From Gigantopelta aegis (Eukaryota; Mollusca; Gastropoda; Neomphalida; Peltospiridae), in the NCBI RefSeq assembly GCF_016097555.1, contig NC_054704.1, forward strand, positions 260,331-324,330: a DNA stretch of 64,000 nucleotides, in the 5' to 3' direction. Below are positions 32,901 through 45,990 of this stretch, piece after piece. The position numbers were made by a program, and so were the translations under genes. Positions within the stretch are counted from its first letter, which is position 1. Each line of letters begins with the position of its first letter. Under the pieces are notes generated by a model. It was not told where the DNA came from, did no database searches, and was given only the letters and a program-made list of their open reading frames with translations.

Positions 32901-34091
32901 CACATTTTCACAGTGCATAGTATTTGGCTGTTTAATGACTTTTAAGTCTGTTCGTTTATTTGTGTTTAATAAGTTATTGATTTTTAATGAGTTGTCGGTA
33001 GTGTTGATTTGTTCATGTTTAATTAGTTTTAACACTACTATTTTGTGTTTAACGAGGTACTAACAGTATTTATTTGTCATTGAAAGCACTGATTTCAGTT
33101 TTTAATGGGTTATTGTCAGTACTGATTTGTCCGTTTAGTGAGATATTGACAGTACTTATGTTTTAACGAGTTATTGAAAGTACTGATTTGTAAGCTTCAC
33201 GAGTTATTGAAACAGTGCCGGTTTGTCAAGTCGGGTATCCAGTTATTGAAAGTATTTATTTACAAAATATAGTGGCATAGGTTGTTGATAGTGCTATGGT
33301 CAAAGTATATAGGTTGTTGATAGTGCTATGGTCAAAGTATATTACTCTTATGAATGGTGATATTTATCTTGTATAGTAATCTGTTATTAACAGTGTCAGT
33401 TGGCATAGTACTGTCATAATAATAGTACATGTAATTATAATATTATTTGTCTATGTTATAATAATTGTTGCAAGTGCTAATTAATAGACATATATGTCTA
33501 TATGTAACAATATTTTCTTGACAATATTATTGTCAGGTTTTAACAAGAATTGTAGTTGTTTATAACGAGTTATTAACATTAATTATGTCAAAATATAGTA
33601 ATACAATACTGTAGTACTGATACGTCAGAGTAGCTAGTGAGTTACCCAGTACCGGCTTAGCAGATACGTGTCTTAACATGAGTGCATTTTATTTTACTGG
33701 CTAGGTACAGTATATTCGTAACATTGTAAGTCTACATGAGGCGTTAATGTGCGCCTGTCCGTGCGTGTGTACATGTAGTCATATAAAGACAACAGGTTAT
33801 GGACTATCCCGGTGTATAGGATCACTGCTACTGACAGTGCATCCTCAATATGTTAAATTATATTATTTTAGATCTTTATTCAACACCTGTAACCTGTATA
33901 AAAGACTGTTTGATGAAAACAATGGTTAAACAGATCCATTAAAAATAATCATACATTCACATTTTGATTCGAAAATCATATCTGGTGCACAAATAGACCA
34001 ATTGGATTGTGAGTAAGAGAAGTATTGGTGCCTTAATATATTCTTAATTGGTTGATATTGCTCGGTTGATATTGCTCATAGTCGCCGGTGT
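32901..34091. other. Intergenic, weakly repetitive AT-rich DNA
   Basis: Loose repeats of CGAGTTATTGAAAGTACTGA-like sequence between 32930 and 33290, then unique AT-rich DNA. No gene is supported; short open frames lack codon bias. Confidence 0.45.
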
Positions 34092-34117
34092 CCCCCCCCC
34101 CCCCCCCCCCCCCCCCC
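34092..34117. repeat. Poly-C run of about 26
   Basis: Uninterrupted C tract; its exact length in an assembly is unreliable. Confidence 0.9.
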
Positions 34118-34424
34118 GCACACTTCCATTTGTTTAGCCGCGTTTGTTTGTGTGTGCAAGATCTCACTTGTCTTTCACCTTGTAACAAATTTAAAATGAA
34201 GTCCATAAAAGCCATATATTTGTAACAGTATTGACAAAATCATCCTTCGACACTTGCGGTCCAAATGATAATGGGGATACAAGCATTATGATCATTTTCA
34301 TATACAGAAAATCATCTTTTAACAATGGAATACTATACATAAGGAAAGAGTTTTATAGAATGGTGACTTGCAACTACAATTTAAGTTTTGAAGTTTTTAC
34401 TGCTCACTATTATTCGGCCATGAG

Positions 34425-37400
34425 ATGGTCTTCACATGTATACCAACAGTGTTAGTGGCGATGGTCTTCACGTGTATACCAACAGCGTTAGTGACGATGG
34501 TCTTCACGTGTATACCAACAGGGTTAGTGGCGATGGTCTTCACATGTATACCAACAGCGTTAGTGGCGATGGTCTTCGCGTGTATACCAACAGCGTTAGT
34601 GACGATGGTCTTCGCGTGTATACTAACAGGGTTAGTGGCGATGGTCTTCACATGTATACCAACAGCGTTAGTGGCGATGGTCTTCGCGTGTATACCAACA
34701 GGGTTAGTGGCGATGGTCTTCACATGTATACCAACAGCGTTAGTGGCGATGGTCTTCGCGTGTATACCAACAGCGTTAGTGACGATGGTCTTCGCGTGTA
34801 TACCAACAGCGTTAGTGACGATGGTCTTCACATGTATACCAACAGGGTTAGTGGCGATGGTCTTCACATGTATACCAACAGCGTTAGTGGCGATGGTCTT
34901 CGCGTGTATACCAACAGGGTTAGTGGCGATGGTCTTCACATGTATACCAACAGGGTTAGTGACGATGGTCTTCACATGTACACCAACAGCGTTAGTGACG
35001 ATGGTCTTCACGTGTACACCAACAGCGTTAGTGACGATGGTCTTCACGTGTACACCAACAGCGTTAGTGACGATGGTCTTCGCGTGTACACCAACAGCGT
35101 TAGTGGCGATGGTCTTCGCGTGTACACCAACAGCGTTAGTGGCGATGGTCTTCACGTGTACACCAACAGCGTTAGTGGCGATGGTCTTCACGTGTATACC
35201 AACAGCGTTAGTGACGATGGTCTTCACGTGTATACCAACAGCGTTAGTGACGATGGTCTTCGCGTGTATACCAACAGCGTTAGTGACGATGGTCTTCGCG
35301 TGTATACCAACAGCGTTAGTGACGATGGTCTTCACATGTATACCAACAGCGTTAGTGACCACCAACAGCGTTAGTGACGATGGTCTTCACGTGTATACCA
35401 ACAGCGTTAGTGACGATGGTCTTCGCGTGTATACCAACAGCGTTAGTGACGGTGGTCTTGACATGTATACCAACAGCGTTAGTGACGATGGTCTTCACAT
35501 GTATACCAACAGCGTTAGTGACGATGGTCTTCACGTGTATACCAACAGCGTTAGTGACGATGGTCTTCGCGTGTATACCAACAGCGTTAGTGACGATGGT
35601 CTTCACATGTATACCAACAGTGACGATGGTCTTCACATGTATACCAACAGCGTTAGTGACGATGGTCTTCACGTGTATACCAACAGTGTTAGTGGCGATG
35701 GTCTTCACATGTATACCAACAGCGTTAGTGACGATGGTCTTCACGTGTATACCAACAGCGTTAGTGACGATGGTCTTCACATGTATACCAACAGCGTTAG
35801 TGACGATGGTCTTCACGTGTATACCAACAGCGTTAGTGACGATGGTCTTCGCGTGTATACCAACAGCGTTAGTGACGATGGTCTTCACGTGTATACCAAC
35901 AGCGTTAGTGACGATGGTCTTCACGTGTATACCAACAGTGTTAGTGGCGATGGTCTTGACATGTATACCAACAGCGTTAGTGACGATGGTCTTCACGTGT
36001 ATACCAACAGCGTTAGTGACGATGGTCTTCACGTGTATACCAACAGCGTTAGTGACGATGGTCTTCGCGTGTATACCAACAGCGTTAGTGACGATGGTCT
36101 TCACATGTATACCAACAGTGACGATGGTCTTCACATGTATACCAACAGCGTTAGTGACGATGGTCTTCACATGTATACCAACAGCGTTAGTGACGATGGT
36201 CTTCACATGTATACCAACAGCGTTAGTGACGATGGTCTTCACGTGTATACCAACAGCGTTAGTGACGATGGTCTTCGCGTGTATACCAACAGCGTTAGTG
36301 ACGATGGTCTTCACGTGTATACCAACAGCGTTAGTGACGATGGTCTTCACGTGTATACCAACAGTGTTAGTGGCGATGGTCTTCACATGTATACCAACAG
36401 CGTTAGTGACGATGGTCTTCACATGTATACCAACAGCGTTAGTGACGATGGTCTTCACATGTATACCAACAGTGACGATGGTCTTCACATGTATACCAAC
36501 AGCGTTAGTGATGATGGTCTTCACATGTATACCAACAGTGACGATGGTCTTCACATGTATACCAACAGCGTTAGTGACGATGGTCTTCACATGTATACCA
36601 ACAGTGACGATGGTCTTCACATGTATACCAACAGCGTTAGTGACGATGGTCTTCACATGTATACCAACAGTGGCGATGGTCTTCACATGTATACCAACAG
36701 CGTTAGTGACGATGGTCTTCACATGTATACCAACAGTGTTAGTGACGATGGTCTTCACATGTATACCAACAGCGTTAGTGACGATGGTCTTCACATGTAT
36801 ACCAACAGCGTTAGTGACGATGGTCTTCACATGTATACCAACAGTGACGATGGTCTTCACATGTATACCAACAGCGTTAGTGACGATGGTCTTCACATGT
36901 ATACCAACAGTGACGATGGTCTTCACATGTATACCAACAGCGTTAGTGACGATGGTCTTCACGTGTATACCAACAGCGTTAGTGACGATAGTCTTCACGT
37001 GTATACCAACAGCGTTAGTGATGATGGTCTTCACATGTATACCAACAGTGACGATGGTCTTCACATGTATACCAACAGTGACGATGGTCTTCACATGTAT
37101 ACCAACAGCGTTAGTGACGATGGTCTTCACATGTATACCAACAGTGACGATGGTCTTCACATGTATACCAACAGCGTTAGTGACGATGGTCTTCACATGT
37201 ATACCAACAGTGTTAGTGACGATGGTCTTCACATGTATACCAACAGCGTTAGTGACGATGGTCTTCACATGTATACCAACAGCGTTAGTGACGATGGTCT
37301 TCACATGTATACCAACAGTGACGATGGTCTTCACATGTATACCAACAGCGTTAGTGATGATGGTCTTCACATGTATACCAACAGTGACGATGGTCTTCAC

Positions 37401-38705
37401 ATGTATACCAACAGCGTTAGTGACGATGGTCTTCACATGTATACCAACAGTGACGATGGTCTTCACATGTATACCAACAGCGTTAGTGACGATGGTCTTC
37501 ACATGTATACCAACAGTGACGATGGTCTTCACATGTATACCAACAGCGTTAGTGACGATGGTCTTCACATGTATACCAACAGTGACGATGGTCTTCACGT
37601 GTATACCAACAGCGTTAGTGACGATAGTCTTCACGTGTATACCAACAGCGTTAGTGACGATGGTCTTTACGTGTATACCAACAGCGTTAGTGACGATGGT
37701 CTTCACATGTATACAAACAGCGTTAGTGACGATGGTCTTCACATGTATACCAACAGTGATGATGGTCTTCACGTGTATACCAACAGCGTTAGTGATGATG
37801 GTCTTGGTTTTCACATATATACCAACAGCGTTAGTGAGGTCTTCACATGTATACCAACAGCGTTAGTGAGGTCTTCACATGTATACCAACAGTGATGATG
37901 GTCTTCACGTGTATACCAACAGCGTTAGTGACGATGGTCTTTACGTGTATACCAACAGCGTTAGTGACGATGGTCTTCGCGTGTATACCAACAGCGTTAG
38001 TGACGATGGTCTTCGCGTGTATACCAACAGCGTTAGTGGCGATGGTCTTCACGTGTATACCAACAGCGTTAGTGGCGATGGTCTTCACGTGTATACCAAC
38101 AGCGTTAGTGACGATGGTCTTCACGTGTATACCAACAGCGTTAGTGACGATGGTCTTCACGTGTATACCAACAGTGATGATGGTCTTTACGTGTTTACCA
38201 ACAGTGTTAGTGACGATGGTATTTACGTGTATACCAACATCGTTAGTGACGATGGTCTTCACGTGTATACCAACAGCGTTAGTGACGATGGTCTTCACGT
38301 GTATACCAACAGTGACGATGGTCTTTACGTGTATACCAACAGTGTTAGTGACGATGGTATTTACGTGTATACCAACAGTGTTAGTGACGATGGTATTTAC
38401 GTGTATACCAACATCGTTAGTGACGATGGTCTTCACGTGTATACCAACAGCGTTAGTGACGATGGTCTTCACGTGTATACAACAGCGTTAGTGACGATGG
38501 TCTTCACGTGTATACAACAGCGTTAGTGACGATGGTCTTCACGTGTATACCAACAGTGACGATGGTCTTTACGTGTATACCAACAGTGTTAGTGACGATG
38601 GTATTTACGTGTATACCAACAGCGTTAGTGACGATGGTCTTTACGTGTATACCAACAGCGTTAGTGACGATGGTCTTCACATGTATACCAACAGTGTTAG
38701 TCATA
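34425..38705. repeat. 4.3-kb array of 36-bp and 30-bp units
   Basis: About 120 units of GTTAGTGACGATGGTCTTCA plus CGTGTATACCAACAGC (36 bp). A common variant lacks CGTTAG (30 bp). Because both lengths are multiples of three, several frames stay open on both strands, up to 1156 codons. The possible 12-residue repeats read for example DGLHVYTNSVSD or MVFTCIPTALVT. I see no splice sites, codon bias or family match that would favour a protein, so it is annotated as satellite. Confidence 0.9.
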
Positions 38706-38744
38706 TGTTTTTTTTTTTTGCGATTCTGTTGACATTCCATCATC

Positions 38745-39180
38745 AGTCATTCGTCACATTAATGTGTATTACCGTTATTACTTCACATTGTAATTATTGC
38801 TTGGTTGGTACCATTGTAACTGGTAATTATTGTCACACTGTAATTATAGTTTGGTTGGTACCATTGTAACTGGTAATTATTGTCACATTGTAATTATAGT
38901 TTGGTTGGTACCATTGTAACTGGTAATTATTGTCACACTGTAATTATTGCTTGGTTGGGTCCATAGCAACTGTTATCAGTAATTCTTGTGACTTATTACT
39001 TCACATTGTAATTATAGGTTGGTTGGTTTCATTGGATCTGGTAATTATTGTGAGTTATTACGTCACATTGTAATTATAGGTTGGTTGGTTTCATTGGATC
39101 TGGTAATTATTGTGAGTTATTACGTCACACTGTAAGTATTGCTTAGTTGGTTCTATAGCTACTGTTATCAGTAATTCTAA
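38745..39180. repeat. About 58-bp array
   Basis: Units of CACATTGTAATTATAGTTTG plus GTTGGTACCATTGTAACTGG and TAATTATTGT, about seven copies. Two more decayed units occur near 40078-40155, beyond an inserted element. Confidence 0.85.
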
Positions 39181-39189
39181 GACGTGAAT

Positions 39190-40070
39190 TATTATTAGTC
39201 CTCTACCGGTCTAACCGGAGGGGACTATAGGTTTCATCTTCGTCCTTCTGTCCGTCCGTCCGTCTGTCTCACATATATTTTTCCGGACATAAGTTTTTAG
39301 CTGAAATTGATTGAGCTGAAATTTTGTGTATAGCTTTATCATGTACTGTTACAGATCACGTTTGACTTTCATCGCAGTTTACCATTTTTTACGGAGTTAT
39401 GGCCCTTGAAGTTAGGAGATATGAAAATATGTTTTCAGAAGATGTTGAAATTACATTTTGTATATGGCTTTATAATGTACTGTTACAGACCACGTTTAAC
39501 TCTCATGGCGATTCACTCACATCTCACCGGTATGGCCCTTGAATTTAGAATAGACGAACAATTGGTGGGCCCAGTAGGGAACATGTATTGCTTTAGGTTG
39601 TAATAGACCAAATCAATGTCTATTGCCGATAATGTTAACGTTTACTAATAAAACTGATATAAGAAGCATATCAACACACCCAGGAAGTACAGCAATAAAA
39701 GGTGTGGCACCTCACATCTAATCTACCTGCACGAAAATGGTGTGTGTGTGTGGTGGGGGTCACATACCATTTAAGATATTTAATTAATATTTTTATTAGT
39801 AACCGTCAATTTTGCTGAAATTTGCAGTTCCATTTATATGGGGGTACCCCACATTAGTTTCAACCTCTGGTATATACTGCATAACAAATACAAGTGTATT
39901 TATTTGTTGTCAATGGATAATAGTATTTGCACAAATAATTAATGTCACATATCACTACCAATGATACCCACGGCTGTTTTTACTCCGTAAATATTTGACG
40001 GTACACCTCGAACTCTGACACGGAACTCTCTTCTTTGGTACCATGCAACCTATAGCGGTACTCGCATAAC
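39190..40070. mobile_element. Dispersed repeat with hairpin head, insert in array
   Basis: It starts TTAGTCCTCTACCGGTCTAA, a small palindrome, followed by GGGGACTATAGGTTTCATC and (TCCG)n. A matching end in the opposite orientation lies at about 55285-55345. The interior has two internal copies of a TGTACTGTTACAGAT-containing block. No coding. The boundary on the right is uncertain. Confidence 0.5.
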
Positions 40071-40149
40071 GCTCGTTTCACATTGTAATTATTAGTCGCT
40101 TGGTATCATTAGAATTATCAGTAATTCTTGTCAATTACTACTTCACATT

Positions 40150-40500
40150 GTAATTAAGGATTGTCTATTATTTCTTTTACCTTCATCGGGATACGAAAAA
40201 AAAAAAAATCATCGGTAAACTGTGTGAATCGGCGAAGCCGTTCTCACATAAGTTTGCGGATGATTTGTTTTCGTTCATACCCAGATGAACGTAAAAGAAA
40301 TAACAGACAATACTTATAATTAAATTTGAATCATACATGCTAATAATAACACTAAAACGTCATACTTTATTTTGAATTATTTTTTATCCATAAACAACAA
40401 CGCTCATTAAGACAACTTGCCCATATAAAACTCCCGTTGCTACGTCTGGACCAATGGGATTACGTTACGTTGTAATGAATGTAACAGAAAGTTAATTATT
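40150..40500 (-). mobile_element. Foldback element, inverted copy of the 3.2-4.3 kb family
   Basis: Arms TTGTCTATTATTTCTTTTAC and GTAAAAGAAATAACAGACAA flank a loop with CTGTGTGAATCGGCG. The right portion (GCTACGTCTGGACCAATGGG, TTGTAATGAATGTAACAG) is the inverse of 3238-3300. Confidence 0.65.
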
Positions 40501-40639
40501 TATTCTTGTGAGGTGTCACATAGTGCTTTCATTTTTATTGAAAACGTGTTATTAATGACGGATCTAGAGAGCTGGTTTAGTCCTCTGTTTACACATGGCT
40601 GTAAATATAGCCTACCAGTACACGTATTTTCAATTCCAT

Positions 40640-41205
40640 TTACAGCATCTCACCTTTTTGCACCATTATAATTCCCGGTGAAGTATACTGACAAACGAAA
40701 GAGAATCTCACCTTTCTGCACCATTAGAAATCCTGGTGAAGTATACTACACCATTACAATTCCTGGTGAAGTGTACTACACCATTAGAAATCTTGGTGAA
40801 CTGTACTACACCATTACAATTCCTGGTGAAGTGTACTACACCATTAGAAATCCTGGTGAACTGTACTACACCATTAGAAATCCTGGTGAACTGTACTACA
40901 CCATTAGATTTCCTGGTTAACTGTACTACACCATTAGAAATCCTGGTGAAGTGTACTACACCATTAGAAATCCCGGTGAAGTGTACTACACCATTAGAAT
41001 TCCCGGTGAAGTGTACTACACCATTAGAAATCCTGTTGAAGTGTACTACACCATTAGAATTCCTGGTGAAGTGTACTACACCATTAGAATTCCCGGTGAA
41101 GTGTACTACACCATTAGAAATCCTGGTGAAGTGTACTACACCATTAGAAATCCTAGTGAAGTGTACTACACCATTGGAATTCCTGGTGAAGTATACTTCA
41201 TTTAA
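40640..41205. repeat. 30-bp array without indels
   Basis: About seventeen units of GTGTACTACACCATTAGAAA plus TCCTGGTGAA at exactly 30-bp spacing from about 40730 to 41195, with a more diverged start. Frames stay open because 30 is a multiple of three. Confidence 0.95.
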
Positions 41206-41294
41206 GGCCCATTTTGACAGTTTACCAAATTAATTATTTTATCATCAAAACAAAAAATGTGTTTGTCTTTTGTTGTTCAGTATACGTTTACATT

Positions 41295-41455
41295 TGATGA
41301 TAAATGAAGATCGGAGGTTGATGATAAATGATGAAGATCGGAGGTTGATGATAAATGATCTCAACGGAGATTGATGATAAATGATCTCAATGGAGGAAGA
41401 TCAGAGGTTGATGATAAATGATCTCAATGGAGGAAGATCGGAGGTTGATGAAATC
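41295..41455. repeat. Irregular about 37-bp repeat
   Basis: Four or five units of GGTTGATGATAAATGATCTC plus AATGGAGGAAGATCGGA with indels. Confidence 0.8.
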
Positions 41456-42294
41456 GTCGCACACCTCTGTCGATCCGTGTTTTAGTTCAAACAGTAGCTA
41501 GACTGTCTTCATAGGTGTTTTACAAAGTGGCGTCGGCATGGTCAGCTACTTATAGTAGTAACTGTGTATACCACAGCCGGAATTCGGTAAAACTCTAGTA
41601 AAATAATTTGCAACATATACTCCACTGAATTAATCAGGAACTAGTAGACTTTTGGCTAAGTCTTTGCTAGTGTCATATATGTTAAACATTTTTTTACACA
41701 AATGACTTCTAGTAATTGTTTCAGTAAAATCTGATACAGGCAAACATCTTGCACACTGTGGTTTTACGTACATTCAGGAAAAGTACGACAATTTCATACA
41801 TGTTGGTTCGTAATGATACACATTTTGTTTCTTTTAATTTGAAGACATTTACCCAACATATATACTGGCATTTCCTTTATTACATCTTAAATACAGAGGC
41901 TCATCTGTTATTGTTTTCTGAATTGCCTTCACAATTCGAATGAACTACCCATTGTTATTGTTATTATTGTCTGCAATACATCGTAATTTATGTCTCCATT
42001 ACTTCACAAGTGAAATCCAAAGTTTATCTGTTCTGTAACTTAACTGTAATTATACAAATGTTGAAGCAATGTATTGCAACTGACATACTAATTTATTTTA
42101 TCTTTCTTCATTGCTCAATCTACGTTATGTGCCGGTTTTTTCTTACTGTCCATAATAAACACCCGGTAAAAAATGTTTTACTTATCTTTCTGTGTTTCAG
42201 TGTTATATTTATTCGACACTGTGTCCCAAAATCTCTACTAATGTTTTTTTATTTTTTATTAGAAATGGATTATTCTGTATTTTCTTGCTGTACC
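41456..42294. other. Intergenic, nothing recognised
   Basis: AT-rich unique DNA. An open frame starting near 42010 runs into the next array and has a hydrophobic start, but there is no support beyond openness. Confidence 0.4.
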
Positions 42295-43245
42295 AGTTCA
42301 TTAGCGAGTTCTAGAGGTTGCTTCTCAAGAGAACACAATGCACGACTACTCGACACATTATGGCTGCACGTGTATAGTTCTAGAGGTTTCTTATCAAGAG
42401 AACACAATGCACGACTACTCGACACATTATGGACGCACATGTATAGTTCTAGAGGTCGCTTCTCAAGAGAACACAATGCACGACTACTCGACACATGGCC
42501 GCACGTGTATAGTTCTAGAGGTCGCTTCTCAAGAGAACACAATACACGACTACTCGACACATGGCCGCACGTGTATTGTTCTAGAGGTCGCTTCTCAAGA
42601 GAACACAATGTACGACTACTCGACACATGGCCGCACGTGTATAGTTCTAGAGGTCGCTTCTCAAGAGAACACAATGCACGACTACTCGACACATTATGGC
42701 CGCACGTGTATAGTTCTAGAGGTCGCTTCTCAAGAGAACACAATGCACGACTACTCGACACATTATGGCCGCACGTGTATAGTTCTAGAGGTCGCTTCTC
42801 AAGAGAACACAATGCACGACTACTCGACACATGGCCGCACGTGTATAGTTCTAGAGGTCGAGAACACAATGTACGACTACTCGACACATGGCCGCACGTG
42901 TATAGTTCTAGAGGTCGCTTCTCAAGAGAACACAATGCACGACTACTCGACACATTATGGCCGCACGTGTATAGTTCTAGAGGTCGCTTCTCAAGAGAAC
43001 ACAATGCACGACTACTCGACACATGGCCGCACGTGTATAGTTCTAGAGGTTTCTTCTCAAGAGAACACAATGTACGACTACTCGACACATTATGGCCGCA
43101 CGTGTATAGTTCTAGAGGTCGCTTCTCAAGAGAACACAATGCACGACTACTTGACACATGGCCGCACGTGTATAGTTCTAGAGGTCGCTTCTCAAGAGAA
43201 CACAATGCACGACTACTCGACACATGGCCGCACGTGTATAGTTCT
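42295..43245. repeat. 69/66-bp array
   Basis: About fourteen units of TTCTAGAGGTCGCTTCTCAA plus GAGAACACAATGCACGACTA and CTCGACACATTATGGCCGCA, then CGTGTATAG. Shorter units lack TTA (66 bp), and one lacks 12 bp of CGCTTCTCAA-type sequence. All lengths are multiples of three, so frames stay open on both strands. The same unit recurs at 45325-45665. Confidence 0.95.
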
Positions 43246-44079
43246 TTATTACCTTCCTGGTGAAGATATAGCGGTGTCGTACAAATTTCATACGCACCAC
43301 CAGGTGCGTATGGCCTCAGACCACAATTAATTTCGCTATATGTTTCTATATAGCCTTAGTGGCTATAACATTTTTATTAATATCAGCAGGCCCGTGAAGT
43401 TTTGTATGTACCTTTGCCTGCATGGGGGACACATACCCTGAAAAGGACAACCCCTGTTGTCCAGCTCTTTCTCCCAGCATATTGGTTTAAACAGACACAC
43501 CCTCTAAACCAGGCCGGAGTACACCCATTTTACACAAAAAGCACTACTTTTGCATGGGCCGGAATTACCACAAACAAGTCTTCAATGTCAACAAGTTACA
43601 CATGTTTACAAACTACATGCTATCCCCTGTCACTTCAGTCAAACAGTTGCCACTTCATAGCCGTCTGCCATGAAATAATCACAGTCAAACAGCAGACTAC
43701 TTGCGCGGTCAAACTTCCGGATTTTTGGACAACCAAATGGGAAGATAACTGTAATCTGAGGCCGTATTACAAACTGTATTTTGATTTGTCAACAGGGAAC
43801 AGAGTCAATTTCGATTGGTTGGACAGCGACCGTATTAGCATAACGGGACTATTTTTTTTTCATTCATAATTAATGTCAAGGTCAGTAACATCCACAACTT
43901 TTACTACAAATGTCATTCATTAAAAGTTGATGTAAACTGGACTGCGCGAGAAATATTTTTAAATAAAAAATAAAAATAAAAGAATGAATAGAACAATAGA
44001 ACATATTCAGTTTATTTATTATGTGGATTTTTGGTCTATAAATTATTATTGTCAGTTGTGATTTGTGAATTCATCATTA
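43246..44079. other. Unclassified sequence splitting two related arrays
   Basis: It begins with a hairpin around CATACGCACCACCAGGTGCG (about 43290). A 155-codon open frame from 43402 shows no domain I recognise. GC content is a little above the surroundings, as in a dispersed element, but no termini are clear. Confidence 0.35.
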
Positions 44080-44645
44080 TTAAGGTCTACGACATTCACT
44101 TTTTGGACCCTTGTTTTGGCTTCGTACACAATAAATGAAACATATCCAACGTTATTTTTTTCATATGATATATTTGACAAAAGGTAGTTTTTTATTTTTT
44201 TAAACTTAAACTTAATATTTTTTTGTAGAATTATGAAAAAGTAAAATATACCGACCTGTAAACAGCGTTGTTTGCTTGTAGAAATTTAACAGGGGTCAAG
44301 GTTAGTAGACCAGTTTTTATTTTAATGTGGCGATGCATTGTAATAATATAGCTAATTTTGAATTTGAATGACGTCACTTTGCACCTCCTTACAATAACCA
44401 CAAACTGGGTACATGACGTTTCCGTTTTAAGAATGCTGGAAAAAATCCAATGCAAATTAAAAAAAAAAAAAATCGAACATTACTGAAGCACCTGAATGTG
44501 TTTGAAGAAAATTCTGTGATTGAAAAATTGTACCTTTTACGAAATATGGATTTCAAGTGAAATTACGGTAAGATATGCTATATTTATTGTGTACAAAGAA
44601 AGCCAAAACAAGGGCGCGAAAAGTGACTGTCGTCGACCTTAAAGT
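44080..44645. mobile_element. Foldback element shared with 17.7-18.0 kb
   Basis: The left end (AAGGTCTACGACATTCACTT, then CCCTTGTTTTGGCTTCGTAC) is the inverse of the right end (AAAACAAGGGCGCGAAAAGT, then CGTCGACCTT). The interior block 44355-44640 matches 17742-18020. It has no coding capacity. Confidence 0.65.
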
Positions 44646-45182
44646 TATAACTTTAGTTTTCCCGTGAACTCGGCTGCTTTTGCAAGCTACACTTTTTTAA
44701 CTGCAAAAACACTTGCTATTCTCTTATTGGTTGGATTTTTGGTCAACAAATTGTTATTGTCAGTTGTGATTTGTGAATTCATCATTATTAGCATAACCAG
44801 TGGGGTAACGGGAACATTTGTTTCTTGGGGGCGTTTTGTTAAAATATGGAATTATGCATTAGTTTTACCCATTTTTCACCCAATATGAAAATAAACATAT
44901 ATTGATGCATGTACCTTACAGCTTTCTTTAAATAAAAAAATGAAACCCGATGGAAATTTATGGGGAAGTACGTCTACACCACTCCCCTGAAAACGTCACT
45001 GAGAAGTAGCGGAAGTACAACGAACGATTTCTCAATGCGGCGGTACGTAGTCGTGCACCGCTAGTTATGCAAATCAACATCCGGTCTTGAAATAATCTAC
45101 AAAATTTATTTATTTATTTTTCATAATTTGCGTTTATGATTATTATTTGTGATTTAAAGGAGGGTAATAAATAAAATACCAC
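44646..45182. other. Intergenic, nothing recognised
   Basis: AT-rich DNA. It contains a second copy of a short segment (TTGGTCAACAAATTGTTATT, GTGATTTGTGAATTCATCAT) that is also near 44040-44080. Confidence 0.4.
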
Positions 45183-45318
45183 ACTCGTTTTCGCTAGATA
45201 TCATTTTTACGAAATTCGTCGTGAACTTCCCAAACGTATTTGACCTCACTTTCGTTCGGTCAGATACGTTTGGGAAGTTCACTCGTTTCGTAAAAATGAT
45301 ATCTAGCTAAAACTCGTA
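45183..45318. repeat. Palindrome with about 55-bp arms
   Basis: Left arm CTAGATATCATTTTTACGAA and AACTTCCCAAACGTAT; right arm is the inverse, ending AAAAATGATATCTAG. Loop CCTCACTTTCGTTCGG. Foldback type. Confidence 0.85.
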
Positions 45319-45324
45319 TAGTAT

Positions 45325-45665
45325 TCTATATAGAGGTTGCTTCTCATGAGGACACAATGCATGACTACTCGACACATTATGGCCGCACGTGTATAGTTCT
45401 AGATGTTTCTTATCAAGAGAACACAATGCATGACTACTCGACACATGGCCGCACGTGTATAGTTCTAGAGGTTGCTTATCAAGAGAACACAATGCACGAC
45501 ACATTATGGCCGCACGTGTATAGTTCTAGAGGTTGCTTCGCAAGAGAACACAATGCACGACTACTCGACACATTATGGCCGCACGTGTATAGTTCTAAAG
45601 GTCGCTTCTCAAGAGAACACAATGCACGACTACTCGACACATTATGGCCACGTGTATAGTCTGAT
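45325..45665. repeat. Second locus of the 69/66-bp array
   Basis: Five units with the same consensus and orientation as 42295-43245, some shortened (one lacks CGACTACT). The two loci are about 2.1 kb apart. Confidence 0.9.
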
Positions 45666-45724
45666 GTTCCATGGCTGTTTTACCTTGCATCCAAATTCGT
45701 TCTTTATATAATACATTTAAAAGA

Positions 45725-45990
45725 AAGAAAGAAGACATGTTTTATTTAACAACGCACTCAAAACATTTTATTTACGGATATATGGCATCAGGCATATGGT
45801 TAAGGACCACACAGATATTGAGAGAGAAAACCCACTGTCGCCACTTCATGGGCTACTCTTTCCGATTAGTAGAAAGGGATCTTTTATATGCACCATCCCA
45901 CAGACAGGGTAGTACATACCACAACCTTTGATACACCAGTCGCGGTGCACTGGCTGGAACGAGAAATAGCCCAATGGGCTCACCGACAGG
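45725..45990 (-). mobile_element. tRNA-derived SINE, reverse, head truncated
   Basis: Inverse of the SINE body (AAAGGGATCTTTTATATGCA, CCCACTGTCGCC, GGACCACACAGATATT). The tail at left is TTTAACAACGCACTC. The tRNA head at right is mostly lost. Confidence 0.8.

Noticed and set aside
34425-37895. An 1156-codon open frame
   Set aside because: It is a 36/30-bp satellite, open in several frames on both strands because unit lengths are multiples of three. There is no codon bias, splice evidence or domain.
42010-43263. A 417-codon frame with a hydrophobic start and 23-residue repeats
   Set aside because: The repeat part is the 69/66-bp array, equally open on the other strand. The start is AT-rich DNA that gives hydrophobic residues by composition.
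43402-43869. A 155-codon frame
   Set aside because: No recognised domain, no splice context, and it lies in an unclassified repeat-like segment.
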